Source: an uncultured Flavobacteriales bacterium
GTDB lineage: Bacteria > Bacteroidota > Bacteroidia > Flavobacteriales_D > Crocinitomicaceae
Assembly (NCBI GenBank): GCA_937876195.1
Contig: CALEIK010000026.1
Coordinates: 124,001-188,000, forward strand
Length of the DNA stretch: 64,000 nucleotides
Reading direction: 5' to 3'
This document shows, one piece after another, positions 43,897 to 53,575 of this stretch. The notes beneath the pieces are model-generated. The model was given only the letters and a program-made list of their open reading frames with translations. It did not search any database and was not told where the DNA came from. A program made the translations under genes and the position numbers. Numbering within the stretch: position 1 is the stretch's first letter; each line of letters starts with the position of its first letter.

Positions 43897-45219
43897 ATGA
43901 TATTAACACTAGCGCGAAGTATAGCCTTATTACTTGCTGTTGCTCCACTTTCTCCGATACCAATATTTGCCCAAACATTGTTCTGCGATGGTGCTACAAT
44001 TTTCGTAGACAATGGTGGAATATTACACTGTAACGGCGGAATTACATTAGAGAACGGATCGGCCTTGACAAATCATGGAGATGTAAGGACAACAAAAAAT
44101 TCGACATTTTTAGCACCTGGAACGTTTACCAACGATGTTACGTCATCCGTAAATGGCAATGGAATGTATTACGTTGAACAGGATTGGATCAATAACGCTA
44201 CATTCAACGGAGATTTAAGCACCGTGATTTTGAATGGTAACACCGAACAATTTATTACGAGTACAAACGGTACGATTACTGAGTTTAATAATTTAACGCT
44301 ACTTGGTGCAGGTACCGGAAACGATAGAAAGAAGTCACTTCTCGGAGTGGATGCCAGAATTTCAGTAACAGGTATTTTAACTATCAATAATCGAGAGTTG
44401 GCCACGGAAACAAATGAACTGTTCGTGCTGAATACGAATGCAAACGCTATAACAAATACCCAAACGTTTGGTGCGGAGGGGTTTGTAAGTAGTGAGGCTC
44501 CTGGCTACCTCAACTGGACAACGAACGGTAGTCCCAGCTACCTTTTTCCCGTTGGATCGAGCGATGGAAGTGTTCGTTATCGCCCAGTCACAATTCGACC
44601 AAAATCAATTCTAGTTGACAACTATAGGGTTCGCCTGAATAACACCAGTGGCGATGCTTATGGTTATTTTTTAGCACAGCACGACGAAGAGATTTCGACA
44701 CTTAATGCTAATTTTTTCCATTCAATTGAACAAGTTTCAGGTCTGAACAATGCCGATGTCAGTCTCACCTATTTACCAAGTGCCGATGGTGATTGGAACT
44801 CAATGGCTCAATGGAGCAATGGCGAATTGCAATGGAACTCTGTTGGAACCACTAACAGCGCCAGTCTTGGAAATTATGCTACCGTTGAAAAAGCAGATTG
44901 GGACTTTGCCAATCCAGCACACCCATACATCTTGGTGAACCTCAATGAGGAGATTCATATTCCGAATGTATTTACCCCGAATCAGGACGGTGCGAATGAC
45001 ACATATTTAATCAGCGCTAAAGGAATTACGGAATTTAATATTGTGATTGTCAACCGATGGGGGAACGTAGTTTTTGAATCGAATGACATTTTAATTTCTT
45101 GGGATGGAACATCAAAAGGAGAGATGTGCCAAGATGGGGTCTATTTTTATGTGATTCAGGCGAAGTCAGCAACTCAGGAATACAATAAACATGGACATAT
45201 CACACTCAATGCAAACTAA
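43897..45219 (+). CDS. Secreted protein with T9SS type B sorting domain
   Basis: 440 aa from the ATG at 43,897; the frame runs back to a TTG at 43,840, but the signal peptide (MILTLARSIALLLAVAPLSP, cleaved after a later IFAQ) starts at the ATG. The mature region begins with a parallel repeat-like stretch (GATIFVDNGGILHCNGGITL, then ENGSALTNHGDV). It ends in a gliding-motility-associated C-terminal domain: IHIPNVFTPNQDGANDTYLI, VNRWGNVVFESND, CQDGVYFYVIQAK. That is a T9SS type B signal for secretion to the surface. It heads a three-gene cluster with the collagen-like protein 20 bp downstream. Confidence 0.85.
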   Translation: MILTLARSIALLLAVAPLSPIPIFAQTLFCDGATIFVDNGGILHCNGGITLENGSALTNHGDVRTTKNSTFLAPGTFTNDVTSSVNGNGMYYVEQDWINNATFNGDLSTVILNGNTEQFITSTNGTITEFNNLTLLGAGTGNDRKKSLLGVDARISVTGILTINNRELATETNELFVLNTNANAITNTQTFGAEGFVSSEAPGYLNWTTNGSPSYLFPVGSSDGSVRYRPVTIRPKSILVDNYRVRLNNTSGDAYGYFLAQHDEEISTLNANFFHSIEQVSGLNNADVSLTYLPSADGDWNSMAQWSNGELQWNSVGTTNSASLGNYATVEKADWDFANPAHPYILVNLNEEIHIPNVFTPNQDGANDTYLISAKGITEFNIVIVNRWGNVVFESNDILISWDGTSKGEMCQDGVYFYVIQAKSATQEYNKHGHITLNAN

Positions 45220-45239
45220 TACTACCCTTTAAACAAAAA

Positions 45240-46241
45240 ATGATGAAAAGAACAACTAGATTAATAACGATTGGATTTCTGAGCATGTTCACCATGGTTA
45301 GTTTTGGTCAGAATAATGTGGGGATTGGAACAACGACACCTGACCCTAGTGCTATACTAGAAATGGAATCGACGGATCAAGGTGTACTTGTGCCTCGCAT
45401 GACATCGGCTCAACGATTAGCAATCGTAGCACCTGTCGATGCATTGCTCGTATATGATACTGATGCAGAATGTTTTTACTATTTTGTTACAGCCACGGGC
45501 TGGCAAAACTTATGTGCTGGAGCCGTGGGACCAGCAGGACCAGCAGGCCCTCCAGGAGCAGACGGAGCAGATGGAGTTGACGGCGTTGATGGCGCAGTTG
45601 GCCCAGCAGGACCTCCGGGACCTGCAGGCGCAGATGGAGTAGACGGTGTTGATGGCGCAGTGGGACCAGCGGGACCTCCAGGACCTCCGGGTGCAGATGG
45701 AATAGATGGTGTTGATGGCGCGGCGGGACCAGCAGGACCTCCAGGCGCGGATGGAGTTGATGGCGCAGTTGGACCAGCAGGACCTCCGGGTGCAGCAGGA
45801 CCAGCAGGACCTCCAGGTGCAGATGGAGCTACCTCGATGAATGGGGTAAATTTAACGACAGCACGAACTATAGGCACAGCCGCATGGTCGAATGTTGCAG
45901 GAATGTCTTTCGCCTTTACAGCTACAACTACTTCAGCGATTGTAACATTTTCTGCTTCAGGTTATGGATACACTAACTCTATGGCATTTGTTCAGTTTAG
46001 GATATTAAACAATGGAGTTCCATTAGGAAGCACTAACACCAAGATACAAAGTTATGATGACGTAACGGGAACAATTACTCCATGGAGCTGCACCTATACT
46101 AGATATGTGACAGGACTAACAGTTGGAAATAATTATACAATTTCCGTTCAAGGTCAACGTGGGGGAATTTACGGCAATTATGATGCTATCGTCGATCCTG
46201 CTCAACCAGGGCACCACATGACCATTTCAGTTATTCAGTAA
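45240..46241 (+). CDS. Collagen-like repeat protein, secreted
   Basis: 333 aa. A signal peptide (about 1-23) is followed by a short region common in Bacteroidota tail/adhesin-like proteins (NVGIGTTTPDPSAILEMES, then GVLVPRMTSAQRL). Residues 97-197 are uninterrupted Gly-X-Y triplets (about 34), rich in GPAGPPG, GADG and GVDG. The C-terminal ~130 residues form a beta-rich, possibly TNF/C1q-like trimerising domain (AWSNVAGMSFAFTATTTSAI). It probably forms a trimeric surface fibre. No T9SS signal is seen at its C-terminus. It lies between two other secreted-protein genes. Confidence 0.85.
   Translation: MMKRTTRLITIGFLSMFTMVSFGQNNVGIGTTTPDPSAILEMESTDQGVLVPRMTSAQRLAIVAPVDALLVYDTDAECFYYFVTATGWQNLCAGAVGPAGPAGPPGADGADGVDGVDGAVGPAGPPGPAGADGVDGVDGAVGPAGPPGPPGADGIDGVDGAAGPAGPPGADGVDGAVGPAGPPGAAGPAGPPGADGATSMNGVNLTTARTIGTAAWSNVAGMSFAFTATTTSAIVTFSASGYGYTNSMAFVQFRILNNGVPLGSTNTKIQSYDDVTGTITPWSCTYTRYVTGLTVGNNYTISVQGQRGGIYGNYDAIVDPAQPGHHMTISVIQ
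45528..45830 (+). repeat. Collagen-type Gly-X-Y coding repeat
   Basis: A 303-bp stretch of 9-bp and 18-bp related units (GGACCAGCAGGACCTCCAGG-like and GCAGATGGAGTTGATGG-like). It is more GC-rich than its surroundings, which also creates a spurious long frame on the minus strand. Confidence 0.9.
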
Positions 46242-46257
46242 ATTTAAACGATGAACG

Positions 46258-46587
46258 ATGAGTAAATTATATACATCCTTTCTTTCTCTAGTTGTTTTGG
46301 TGTTTTCTTCCACTGTGATTGGACAAACTTCAGATAAGGAGACTTTATCACCAGCAAAAAAAATAACAACTGAACCTACTAAAGATACTTTGGAAAGACA
46401 GGAAACCCCGCAGCTTTCCACATCCTCTAAGGTGAATAAGGTGAATGAGTCAACCGAACCCGCGCAGCTATCAACAACTGGGGGTAAAGCAAGATTGGTA
46501 AAGCAAAGTAAAAAGGAGTCTCCTGCTCGACTAGAGCAAGGGAGTAGCAAAGATGTGAAGAAGGAAAAGGAATCACTTAAACCTTAA
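46258..46587 (+). CDS. Small secreted Ser/Thr/Lys-rich protein
   Basis: 109 aa. A signal peptide (MSKLYTSFLSLVVLVFSSTV, then IGQ) precedes a low-complexity polar mature chain of about 87 residues (QTSDKETLSPAKKITTEPTK; KQSKKESPARLEQGSSKDV). Almost no hydrophobic residues occur after the signal, so it should be disordered. It follows the collagen-like gene by 16 bp. Two similar segments, PQLSTSSKVNK and AQLSTTGGKAR, suggest an internal repeat. Function unknown. Confidence 0.65.
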   Translation: MSKLYTSFLSLVVLVFSSTVIGQTSDKETLSPAKKITTEPTKDTLERQETPQLSTSSKVNKVNESTEPAQLSTTGGKARLVKQSKKESPARLEQGSSKDVKKEKESLKP

Positions 46588-46593
46588 CCTCAT

Positions 46594-47328
46594 TTAGAGC
46601 GCTTTTTTAAGTACCAGCAACATATTACCAGGAGTTCCAGGCAGTATTTTTTCTAAAACTTGCAGCAAAAATGTGGGCAATCGCTTGGCTTGATAAACCG
46701 AGTGGTATTTATTGAAAAAGGCTTTGAAAAGAGCTGAATAGTAAATGGGTTCAAGTCCTGCTTCTTTCGCTAAGGAGTGCATCTGAGCTTTGTTAAACCC
46801 CCAGGAATCGGCGTTCTCTGAAGGAGAAAAGTGATCTTCGGAATATATATCATACCATAAAAAGACACCGTCATCCTTTAAGTGATTCTTGATGTTAGAG
46901 AGACCTGTAATTAGTTGCTCTTGGGTCGTTAAATGGGAAAACAAGTCAAATGCAGTGATAAAGTCATAACAATTCGAACTTGATTTAAAGGTCAGAACAT
47001 CACCCACAGCGAAATGGCACTCTGGATACTTCTCTTGCGCCTTCTTTATTCTGTGTTGCGAAAGGTCCACTCCAGTTGCATTTTGAGGAAGAAATCCCTC
47101 GCCGATGAAAAAATCAATCATCCCTCCATTTCCGCAGCCCACATCGATTAATTGTTTTGTGTCTAGAGCCCCATTTTCTTGCTGATACTGAGACAAATAT
47201 TTTCTGAGATGTTTGTAAAGGACTTTGTGTGAATACCGACCTATTGGATGGCTTTCTGAATAAATGGAGTTCTCGTTATTCCCTTCATTATCAAAACGTT
47301 CAGATACAACATCCTTATAATCTTTCAT
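46594..47328 (-). CDS. Class I SAM-dependent methyltransferase
   Basis: 244 aa from the ATG at 47,328; the frame opens at 47,391, but MKDYKDVVSERFDNEGN is the better start. Motif I is IDVGCGNGGMIDFFIGEG, the acidic end of the second strand follows in ATGVDLSQHRI, and YDFITAFDLFSHL is motif post-I. Substrate unknown; the class covers small molecules, sugars and lipids. Its 3' end is 6 bp from the convergent small secreted-protein gene. Confidence 0.8.
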   Translation of the reverse strand: MKDYKDVVSERFDNEGNNENSIYSESHPIGRYSHKVLYKHLRKYLSQYQQENGALDTKQLIDVGCGNGGMIDFFIGEGFLPQNATGVDLSQHRIKKAQEKYPECHFAVGDVLTFKSSSNCYDFITAFDLFSHLTTQEQLITGLSNIKNHLKDDGVFLWYDIYSEDHFSPSENADSWGFNKAQMHSLAKEAGLEPIYYSALFKAFFNKYHSVYQAKRLPTFLLQVLEKILPGTPGNMLLVLKKAL

Positions 47329-47454
47329 GATTTTCCTTTTACAAATTTTCTTGAAAATACGATATTTATTGGTTCTTATAAAAATAAACAAAGGAATGAG
47401 CGATTTTTAAATTGTTTTAGTCGCACCAAAAAATGATGATCTGTTGGATAACTT

Positions 47455-48252
47455 TTAGACCTTTGGTGATTGGTCAATTAGATGGTCAAAATCAAAGAGC
47501 GTGGTATCCAGTAAATGTGATGGATTAACATTCCTGAGTGCATTAAACATGGATGAGGATCGCCCTGGAAATTCCTCGTCCCAATCTTTGATCATTTTCT
47601 TGACTTTTTTGCGCATCATATTTTCTTGGGAACCGCATAAGGTGCATGGAATAATGGGAAAATTCATTCCTTCCGAGTAGATTTCAATCTCACTTTCTTT
47701 ACAAAAAGCGAGTGGACGGATCACGATGTGTCTTCCATCATCGGTAAGGTATTTTGCAGGCATCGCTTCGATCCGAGCACCGTTGAATAAATTCATGAAG
47801 AATGTTTCAATGATGTCGTCTCTATGGTGACCAAGGGCAATTTTGGTCGCGCCTATTTCATCGGCAATCGTGTATAAATTTCCTCTCCGCAAACGGGAAC
47901 ACAAACTGCACATTGTTTGACCTGGAAGTGTTTTTTCCATTACGATGCTGTAGGTATCCTTTTCCACGATGCGAAAATCTATACCCAACTGTGACAAATA
48001 ATCTGGCAGAATGTGCTCGGGATAACCAGGTTGCTTTTGATCCAAATGAACAGCAACAATTTCAAACTGAATGTCTGAATTTTTTTGATAGTGCATCAAT
48101 ACATCCAACATGGTATAGCTGTCCTTTCCTCCTGACAAGCAGACCATCACACGATCTCCGTTTTCAATAAGGGAGTATATTTTCCAGGCTTCCCACACAT
48201 CTTTGCGCAGGTGCTTTTGAATTCGGTTAAAAATTGAGGTCTCACTATTCAT
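47455..48252 (-). CDS. ttcA: tRNA 2-thiocytidine biosynthesis protein TtcA
   Basis: 265 aa. An ATP pyrophosphatase-fold enzyme that thiolates cytidine 32 in some tRNAs. The PP-loop is VCLSGGKDSYTMLDVL. CSLCSRLRRG and the later PCTLCGSQENMMRKKVKKM supply the CxxC pairs for an iron-sulfur cluster, and ALGHHRDDIIETFFMNLFNG is the downstream conserved block. It has an apparent promoter box 4 nt before the ATG. Confidence 0.92.
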   Translation of the reverse strand: MNSETSIFNRIQKHLRKDVWEAWKIYSLIENGDRVMVCLSGGKDSYTMLDVLMHYQKNSDIQFEIVAVHLDQKQPGYPEHILPDYLSQLGIDFRIVEKDTYSIVMEKTLPGQTMCSLCSRLRRGNLYTIADEIGATKIALGHHRDDIIETFFMNLFNGARIEAMPAKYLTDDGRHIVIRPLAFCKESEIEIYSEGMNFPIIPCTLCGSQENMMRKKVKKMIKDWDEEFPGRSSSMFNALRNVNPSHLLDTTLFDFDHLIDQSPKV

Positions 48253-48256
48253 ACTG

Positions 48257-48264
48257 CAAATTTA
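48257..48264 (-). promoter_or_regulatory. Putative -7 box 4 nt before the ttcA start codon
   Basis: On the minus strand TAAATTTG (full TAnnTTTG match), then CAGT, then the ATG ending at 48,252. Confidence 0.45.
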
Positions 48265-48424
48265 ATCAGTCTTGAGCGATTTAGGATTTTAACTGTTCAA
48301 TTATCAATTTGTTAAACGAATAATGTACGGTGATTTTTCTAAATTAATGTTGTATATTGTATCGTAAACCATTATCAATCAGTGTAATTAATTTGTTTAA
48401 TCACTGTCGCCAAATCCACTGAGT

Positions 48425-49579
48425 ATGAGTATAAATTACACTGTAGACTTATTGCATGAGTTGGATAGTTTATCCAAGATTCATACGTTGCATCGTCCAG
48501 ATATAGACGGTATTATGCACGAGTTTTCAAAACGAATCATCGTTCCTCTTCGGATTGAGCGAATTAGTGCTTGGTTGTTTAATGCAGAAAAATCAGAGAT
48601 GGTTTCAATTGGAGAATACGACTCACGGACTTCTGAATTTTCAAATAATTCAACTTTGCCTTATACTCAATATAAAAAGTACATCGAACATCTTTATGAC
48701 AATAAAATATTGATTTCTCCAAATGTATTGACAGATTCTCGATTGGATGAATTGGTCGTTCCATATTCTATCCCAAACGGTGTTATCTCCTTAATGGATA
48801 TTCCGCTTAGGATGCAGGGTGAATTGATCGGTGTGATGTGTTTTGAAAAGACTGGGAACGTTGAACGTGTTTTTTCGGATGAAGATCAATTCTTTGCACT
48901 CAGCATCAGTAATGTTTTCTCTTCGCTTTTGGAAGCCCGAAAAAGAAGAATTTTGCAAGAGAAATTGGACAAAGAACTGGAGCAACGGGAGTTGTTGCTG
49001 AAAGAACTGAAACACCGCATCAAGAATAATTTAGCGGTGGTTTCAAGTCTCATTCGTCTTCAATCGGTGCGCTCTAAAGATGATTTTCACCGAGGGCTTT
49101 TTCTAGATTGCAACAACCGAGTAGAATCGATTTCTTCCATCTATGATTTGATTTACAAAACAGACAATATTCAAGTAGTCAATTTTGAGCATTACATTGC
49201 GGCAATCGTTGAGAAGACAAAAGACTATTTTAAAACTCAGTTCGGTTTCATTGAAGTGCAGTACAATTTACCAAATTTTCAAATCGATTTTGACAAGGCA
49301 GTTCCAATTGCACTGATTATTAACGAGGTAATTACAAATTCGTATAAGCACGCTTTTATAGAAAAGGACAAAGGTGAAATTCACATTAACGCAACTTTTG
49401 ACAATAATGTGTTGACAATTACCATACATGACGATGGCATTGGATTTTCTCTACTTCCTATAAATGATTCGCTCGGTATGAGTATTGTTGATGGCTTGGT
49501 TGCTCAAATTAATGGTAATTATTCTTTCACCGGGGAAGACGGTAGCACATTTAAAATGAGCGTTTCCTTGGCTGAATAG
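48425..49579 (+). CDS. GAF-domain histidine kinase (HisKA_2/HWE-like)
   Basis: 384 aa, cytoplasmic, no membrane segments. An N-terminal GAF-like domain (about residues 15-170) is followed by a short coiled coil and the HisKA_2 dimerisation motif LLKELKHRIKNNLAVVSSLI with phospho-acceptor His197. An HATPase_c domain ends the protein (NEVITNSYKHAF; HDDGIGF; SLGMSIVDGLVAQI). The input could be a small ligand or light through GAF; no chromophore Cys is obvious. No response regulator lies next to it, so its partner must be elsewhere. Confidence 0.87.
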   Translation: MSINYTVDLLHELDSLSKIHTLHRPDIDGIMHEFSKRIIVPLRIERISAWLFNAEKSEMVSIGEYDSRTSEFSNNSTLPYTQYKKYIEHLYDNKILISPNVLTDSRLDELVVPYSIPNGVISLMDIPLRMQGELIGVMCFEKTGNVERVFSDEDQFFALSISNVFSSLLEARKRRILQEKLDKELEQRELLLKELKHRIKNNLAVVSSLIRLQSVRSKDDFHRGLFLDCNNRVESISSIYDLIYKTDNIQVVNFEHYIAAIVEKTKDYFKTQFGFIEVQYNLPNFQIDFDKAVPIALIINEVITNSYKHAFIEKDKGEIHINATFDNNVLTITIHDDGIGFSLLPINDSLGMSIVDGLVAQINGNYSFTGEDGSTFKMSVSLAE

Positions 49580-49646
49580 ACAGGGCATCAGAAAAATGTT
49601 TATTTTGTTCCACTCATTCTAATAGGAAACAAATCGAATAGATAGT

Positions 49647-50555
49647 ATGTGGAAGATGACCGTTTTTTTAATAGGGACGTTGATTGTTGTTCCGATCTTG
49701 GCGTTTAATTACGATAGCGCCCCCACGGAAATTCAAACGTCAATTATTTGGACAGTCGTAACATCTTATGTCATTCTTGCCAGTCTGTGTTTCATTGTTA
49801 GTACCATTGCCAATAATTACAGCCAGGTGGATAAACTATGGAGCATTGCACCAGTGATTTATGCTTGGCAAATTGCGTACATCACCGATTGGGAGTCGCG
49901 CATTGTTCTAATCGCTGTAGTCATAACAATTTGGGGAGCACGCTTGACGTATAATTTTGGCAGACGTGGAGGATATTCTTGGAAATTTTGGGAAGGGGAT
50001 GAGGATTATCGTTGGGCTGTTTTACGAGCAAAGCCTGAATTTCAAGCGCCTTGGAAGTGGATGTTGTTTAATCTTTTTTTTATCAGTTTCTACCAAATGG
50101 GATTGGTGTTAATCATCGTTTTCCCAATGATCAAATCGGTGGAGGGAAGTGAATTGATGTGGGTGGATTATCTCTTGGCAGCTTTGGCCGCGTTCTTTGT
50201 TGTAATTGAGTTCATCGCTGACCAACAACAATACAATTTCCAAACGGAGAAATACAGAAGAATTAATGCCAATGAACAAATGGGAGAATATGCTGACGGC
50301 TTCGTAAAAACTGGACTTTGGAGCATTGTAAGGCATCCCAATTATGCAGCGGAACAAAGCGTTTGGATAACCATCTATTTCTTTTCTGTTGTCGCGACAG
50401 GAGTTTGGGCGAATTGGTCAGTTATTGGAGCTGTTTTGTTGGTCTTACTGTTTTTGGGAAGTTCAAATTTCAGTGAAGAAATTACAGCTAAGAAGTATCC
50501 GAAGTACAAGGAATATCAGAAGAAAGTACCACGGTTTATTCCATTTTTAAAATAA
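49647..50555 (+). CDS. DUF1295 (steroid 5-alpha-reductase-like) membrane protein
   Basis: 302 aa with about six membrane helices. The family pattern is visible: RLTYNFGRRGGYSWKFWEGD near residue 110, FIADQQQYNFQTEKY, GLWSIVRHPNYAAEQSVW, and NFSEEITAKKYPKYKEYQ, close to the NADPH-binding C-terminus of steroid reductase/ICMT-like enzymes. Its substrate is unknown. It lies 67 bp after the histidine kinase gene. Confidence 0.85.
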   Translation: MWKMTVFLIGTLIVVPILAFNYDSAPTEIQTSIIWTVVTSYVILASLCFIVSTIANNYSQVDKLWSIAPVIYAWQIAYITDWESRIVLIAVVITIWGARLTYNFGRRGGYSWKFWEGDEDYRWAVLRAKPEFQAPWKWMLFNLFFISFYQMGLVLIIVFPMIKSVEGSELMWVDYLLAALAAFFVVIEFIADQQQYNFQTEKYRRINANEQMGEYADGFVKTGLWSIVRHPNYAAEQSVWITIYFFSVVATGVWANWSVIGAVLLVLLFLGSSNFSEEITAKKYPKYKEYQKKVPRFIPFLK

Positions 50556-50640
50556 TTGACAAAAGGAATAGAGATAAAGTGCGAATCGTAGGTTCAGTAT
50601 GTCATGTAAATTTTTCTAGTAACTTTAGATTATTAGATGC

Positions 50641-52629
50641 ATGAGGATAAGTAAGTTAAATAGCCTGATAGTTATAGTTGCGCTCATTGGTGCATCTATC
50701 GCTTTTTCACAAAATGATCCTTATCAAAAGAAATTAGAGGCACAACTTACTTCTACAGCTCACGATACAACGCGCGCCAGAATTTACATCGATTTGGCTG
50801 AGTATATTTCCGAGGAAAGTGAATGGATGGCGTACAATCAAAAAGCCCTTCAACTAGCGAACAAGCATTTAAAATCAGCAAAGGGTAAGGAGCTTTTATT
50901 CTATTTGAAGATTAAAGCCCATGCTGTTGGAAATCTAGGTTATTACCACGATCACCATGGAAACCTGTCAAAATCGATAGATTATTATTTTGAGTCACTC
51001 CGTTTGTATGATGCAGCAAAGAACGAGTCTGGTAAGGCAGCAATCCTTGGAAATCTTGGAATTATCTATACAAACAGAGGCGACTATGAAGAGGCACTGG
51101 ATTACCTCGACCAAGCGCTGAAACTTAAGCTTAAGTACGAGCCAGATAATGTTGCAAAAAACTATATAAATCTTGGCGCCTGTCTTGAGGGAAAAGGGGA
51201 CGACGCCAAAGGACTCGAATACTATTTCAAGGCACTGAATGCAGCGGAAGATGTCAGCAATAATTATGATCTTGCTATTGCTTCGAATAATATTGGGACG
51301 TGGTATTACACACGGAAGAATTATGAGTTGGCAAAGCCGTATTTGAAAAGAGCTATTGATTTGAGCCTATCGGAAGATGACGAATCAGGGGCTGCATGGA
51401 TTATGGCGAATCTGTCTAATTGCTATGTGGCTGAAAGCAAATATGACAGTGCACGCGTTTATTTGGCAGAAGCAAGTGAAATTGCCAAACGTTATCCCTA
51501 TCCTCCATTGCTCCAAACCGTTTCAGAGAAGCATTTTAATTACTACATGGTCATTGGCGACTATAAGAATGCCATCAAGGAATTACAGATTTCGGAACTG
51601 ATGAAGGATTCGTTGGACAATGTAGGAGCTCAAAAAACGGCGTTACGCCAGAAGTTGGAATACGATTATAACCTCGAACAGACCGCACAAAAGTTAAAAC
51701 GAGAAGAGGAGAAAAAGAGGGAAGAACAGCGTTTTTATTTTATTTTGGGCGGTCTTATTCTGTCGGCATTTTTTGCATTGTTCATTTACAATCGCCTGCG
51801 GATCACCAAAAATCAGAAAAAGGTCATTGAATCACAAAAGCAAGCCGTCGAGCACCAAAAAGTTATTATCGAAGAGAAAAATGGTGAAATTGTAGATTCC
51901 ATCAATTATGCGCGGAAAGTACAAGAGGCAATTCTTCCCTCTTTGCAAAATTTTGAGGATAATTTTGAGGATCACTTTCTTGTTTATTTACCGAAAGATA
52001 TTGTTGCGGGTGATTTTTACTGGTTTTACAAAACGAATCAACAGATTTATTTTGCAGTGGCGGATTGTACAGGCCACGGAGTGCCTGGGGCGTTAGTTAG
52101 CGTAGTTTGTGCGAACGCGTTGGAAAGGGCAGTGAAGGAATTGTCCAATCCCACAACAGCCAATGTACTAGACTTGGTAACACAGTATGTCACTGAGCGA
52201 TTTGACAAAGAGGGAGCAGAGGTGAAGGATGGAATGGACATTGCGCTCTGTCGAATTGATGTCACGAACAATATGCTGCAATTTTCTGGTGCGTTTAATC
52301 CATGCGTCATCGTGAGGGATAATCAATTGACTGAATTGAAAGGAGATAGACGTCCGATAGGCAAATACGTAGATGATACAAAATTTACCACGCAGGACAT
52401 AGAAGTGAGAAAGGGTGATTGGATCTACCTTTACACGGATGGATTTCAGGATCAATTTGGCGGAGCTGAAGGAAAAAAATACAAATCGAGCGCGTTTCGA
52501 AATTTACTTCTGACACATTCGAATGAACCTGGACGAATACAGGGCGAGTACTTTACACGAGAAATTAGTAGCTGGAGGGGAAATCTTGACCAAATTGACG
52601 ATGTCTGTATTTTAGGAGTACAGATCTAA
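50641..52629 (+). CDS. TPR-containing SpoIIE-type protein phosphatase
   Basis: 662 aa. A signal peptide or N-terminal anchor (residues 1-24) precedes tandem TPR repeats (about 60-330; GNLGIIYTNRGDYEEALDYL is one). A membrane helix lies near residue 366-385 (FYFILGGLILSAFFALFIYN), then a coiled coil, then a PP2C-like SpoIIE phosphatase domain from about 420. Metal-binding motifs are VAGDFYWF and VADCTGHGVPGALVS, with KDGMDIALC and WIYLYTDGFQDQFGG downstream. Such proteins usually dephosphorylate an anti-anti-sigma factor; none is seen nearby. Confidence 0.88.
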   Translation: MRISKLNSLIVIVALIGASIAFSQNDPYQKKLEAQLTSTAHDTTRARIYIDLAEYISEESEWMAYNQKALQLANKHLKSAKGKELLFYLKIKAHAVGNLGYYHDHHGNLSKSIDYYFESLRLYDAAKNESGKAAILGNLGIIYTNRGDYEEALDYLDQALKLKLKYEPDNVAKNYINLGACLEGKGDDAKGLEYYFKALNAAEDVSNNYDLAIASNNIGTWYYTRKNYELAKPYLKRAIDLSLSEDDESGAAWIMANLSNCYVAESKYDSARVYLAEASEIAKRYPYPPLLQTVSEKHFNYYMVIGDYKNAIKELQISELMKDSLDNVGAQKTALRQKLEYDYNLEQTAQKLKREEEKKREEQRFYFILGGLILSAFFALFIYNRLRITKNQKKVIESQKQAVEHQKVIIEEKNGEIVDSINYARKVQEAILPSLQNFEDNFEDHFLVYLPKDIVAGDFYWFYKTNQQIYFAVADCTGHGVPGALVSVVCANALERAVKELSNPTTANVLDLVTQYVTERFDKEGAEVKDGMDIALCRIDVTNNMLQFSGAFNPCVIVRDNQLTELKGDRRPIGKYVDDTKFTTQDIEVRKGDWIYLYTDGFQDQFGGAEGKKYKSSAFRNLLLTHSNEPGRIQGEYFTREISSWRGNLDQIDDVCILGVQI

Positions 52630-52703
52630 TGAGTGCTTCCAACCACCACAACTCAAACAAATCATTTAACTTTAGCCCACAAAAGTAAAAATCACCATTT
52701 CGA

Positions 52704-53462
52704 ATGAAAAAAACAGCATTGATAACAGGCGCGACAAGTGGAATTGGTAAAGCAACGGCTAGAAGACTTGCAGAAGAAGATTTTCAGTTGGTAATTTGTG
52801 GGAGACGTCAAGAGCGACTGGATGAATTACTCCAAGAGCTCGGAGCAATTACTGAGGTTCACTGCCTGAACTTTGATGTTAGGGATAAAGATGCAGTTTT
52901 TAAAGCAGTCGAAAGTATTCCTGCGGCATTCGCCAAGATTGATGTTCTCATTAACAATGCTGGAAATGCACATGGCTTAGATTCTGTTGAGAATGGTTCA
53001 CTGGATGACTGGGACGCTATGATCGATATCAATGTAAAGGGACTTTTGTACGTTTCCAAAGCTATTTTCCCCAAAATGATTGCGCAGAAGTCGGGACACA
53101 TCATTAACATCGGTTCCACTGCCGCAAAAGAAGTGTATCCAAATGGAAATGTTTATTGCGCAAGTAAACATGCGGTGGATGCCCTCAATCAAGGAATGCG
53201 CATTGATCTCAATCAATATGGAATTCGCGTTGGTGGAATACATCCTGGAATGGTAGAAACAGAATTTAGTGAAGTGCGATTTAAAGGCGACAAAGAAAGA
53301 GCTGCGAAAGTCTATCAAGGATTTAAACCGTTGCAAGCCGAAGATATCGCTGATATTATTCACTTTGTAATTTCTAGACCATACCATGTCAATATTGCAG
53401 ATTTGGTAGTAATGTCGACTGCCCAAGCGACTAGCACAATTGTAAAAAAGGAGTTGGTGTAG
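52704..53462 (+). CDS. Short-chain dehydrogenase/reductase (YdfG-like)
   Basis: 252 aa NAD(P)-dependent enzyme. The cofactor motif is TGATSGIGKATARRL, NNAGNAHG follows, and the catalytic triad is Ser in IINIGSTAAKE with Tyr and Lys in YCASKHAV. The closest classical group, judging from MVETEFSEVRFKGD, is 3-hydroxy acid (serine/NADP) dehydrogenase YdfG. The exact substrate is not evident. A TAACTTTA sequence about 34 nt before the ATG may be the -7 box. Confidence 0.87.
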   Translation: MKKTALITGATSGIGKATARRLAEEDFQLVICGRRQERLDELLQELGAITEVHCLNFDVRDKDAVFKAVESIPAAFAKIDVLINNAGNAHGLDSVENGSLDDWDAMIDINVKGLLYVSKAIFPKMIAQKSGHIINIGSTAAKEVYPNGNVYCASKHAVDALNQGMRIDLNQYGIRVGGIHPGMVETEFSEVRFKGDKERAAKVYQGFKPLQAEDIADIIHFVISRPYHVNIADLVVMSTAQATSTIVKKELV

Positions 53463-53546
53463 TTTGATAATCCCGCATCCTCCACCATTCACCGAATAAT
53501 AGCCACAACTCACCTATTTCTGCTTTTTATTCCTTGGGTTGCGCTG

Positions 53547-53554
53547 TACATTTG
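53547..53554 (+). promoter_or_regulatory. Putative -7 box for the LiaF-like/LytS/LytTR operon
   Basis: TACATTTG fully matches TAnnTTTG, 21 nt before the ATG at 53,576. It lies downstream of the alternative TTG at 53,534 and so argues for the ATG. Confidence 0.4.
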
Positions 53555-53575
53555 ATTCAACAAAAACAACGTATT

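Noticed and set aside
45479..45877. Pro-rich minus-strand frame of 132 aa
   Set aside because: It is the antisense of the Gly-X-Y collagen repeat, where GC-rich codons keep the opposite strand open.
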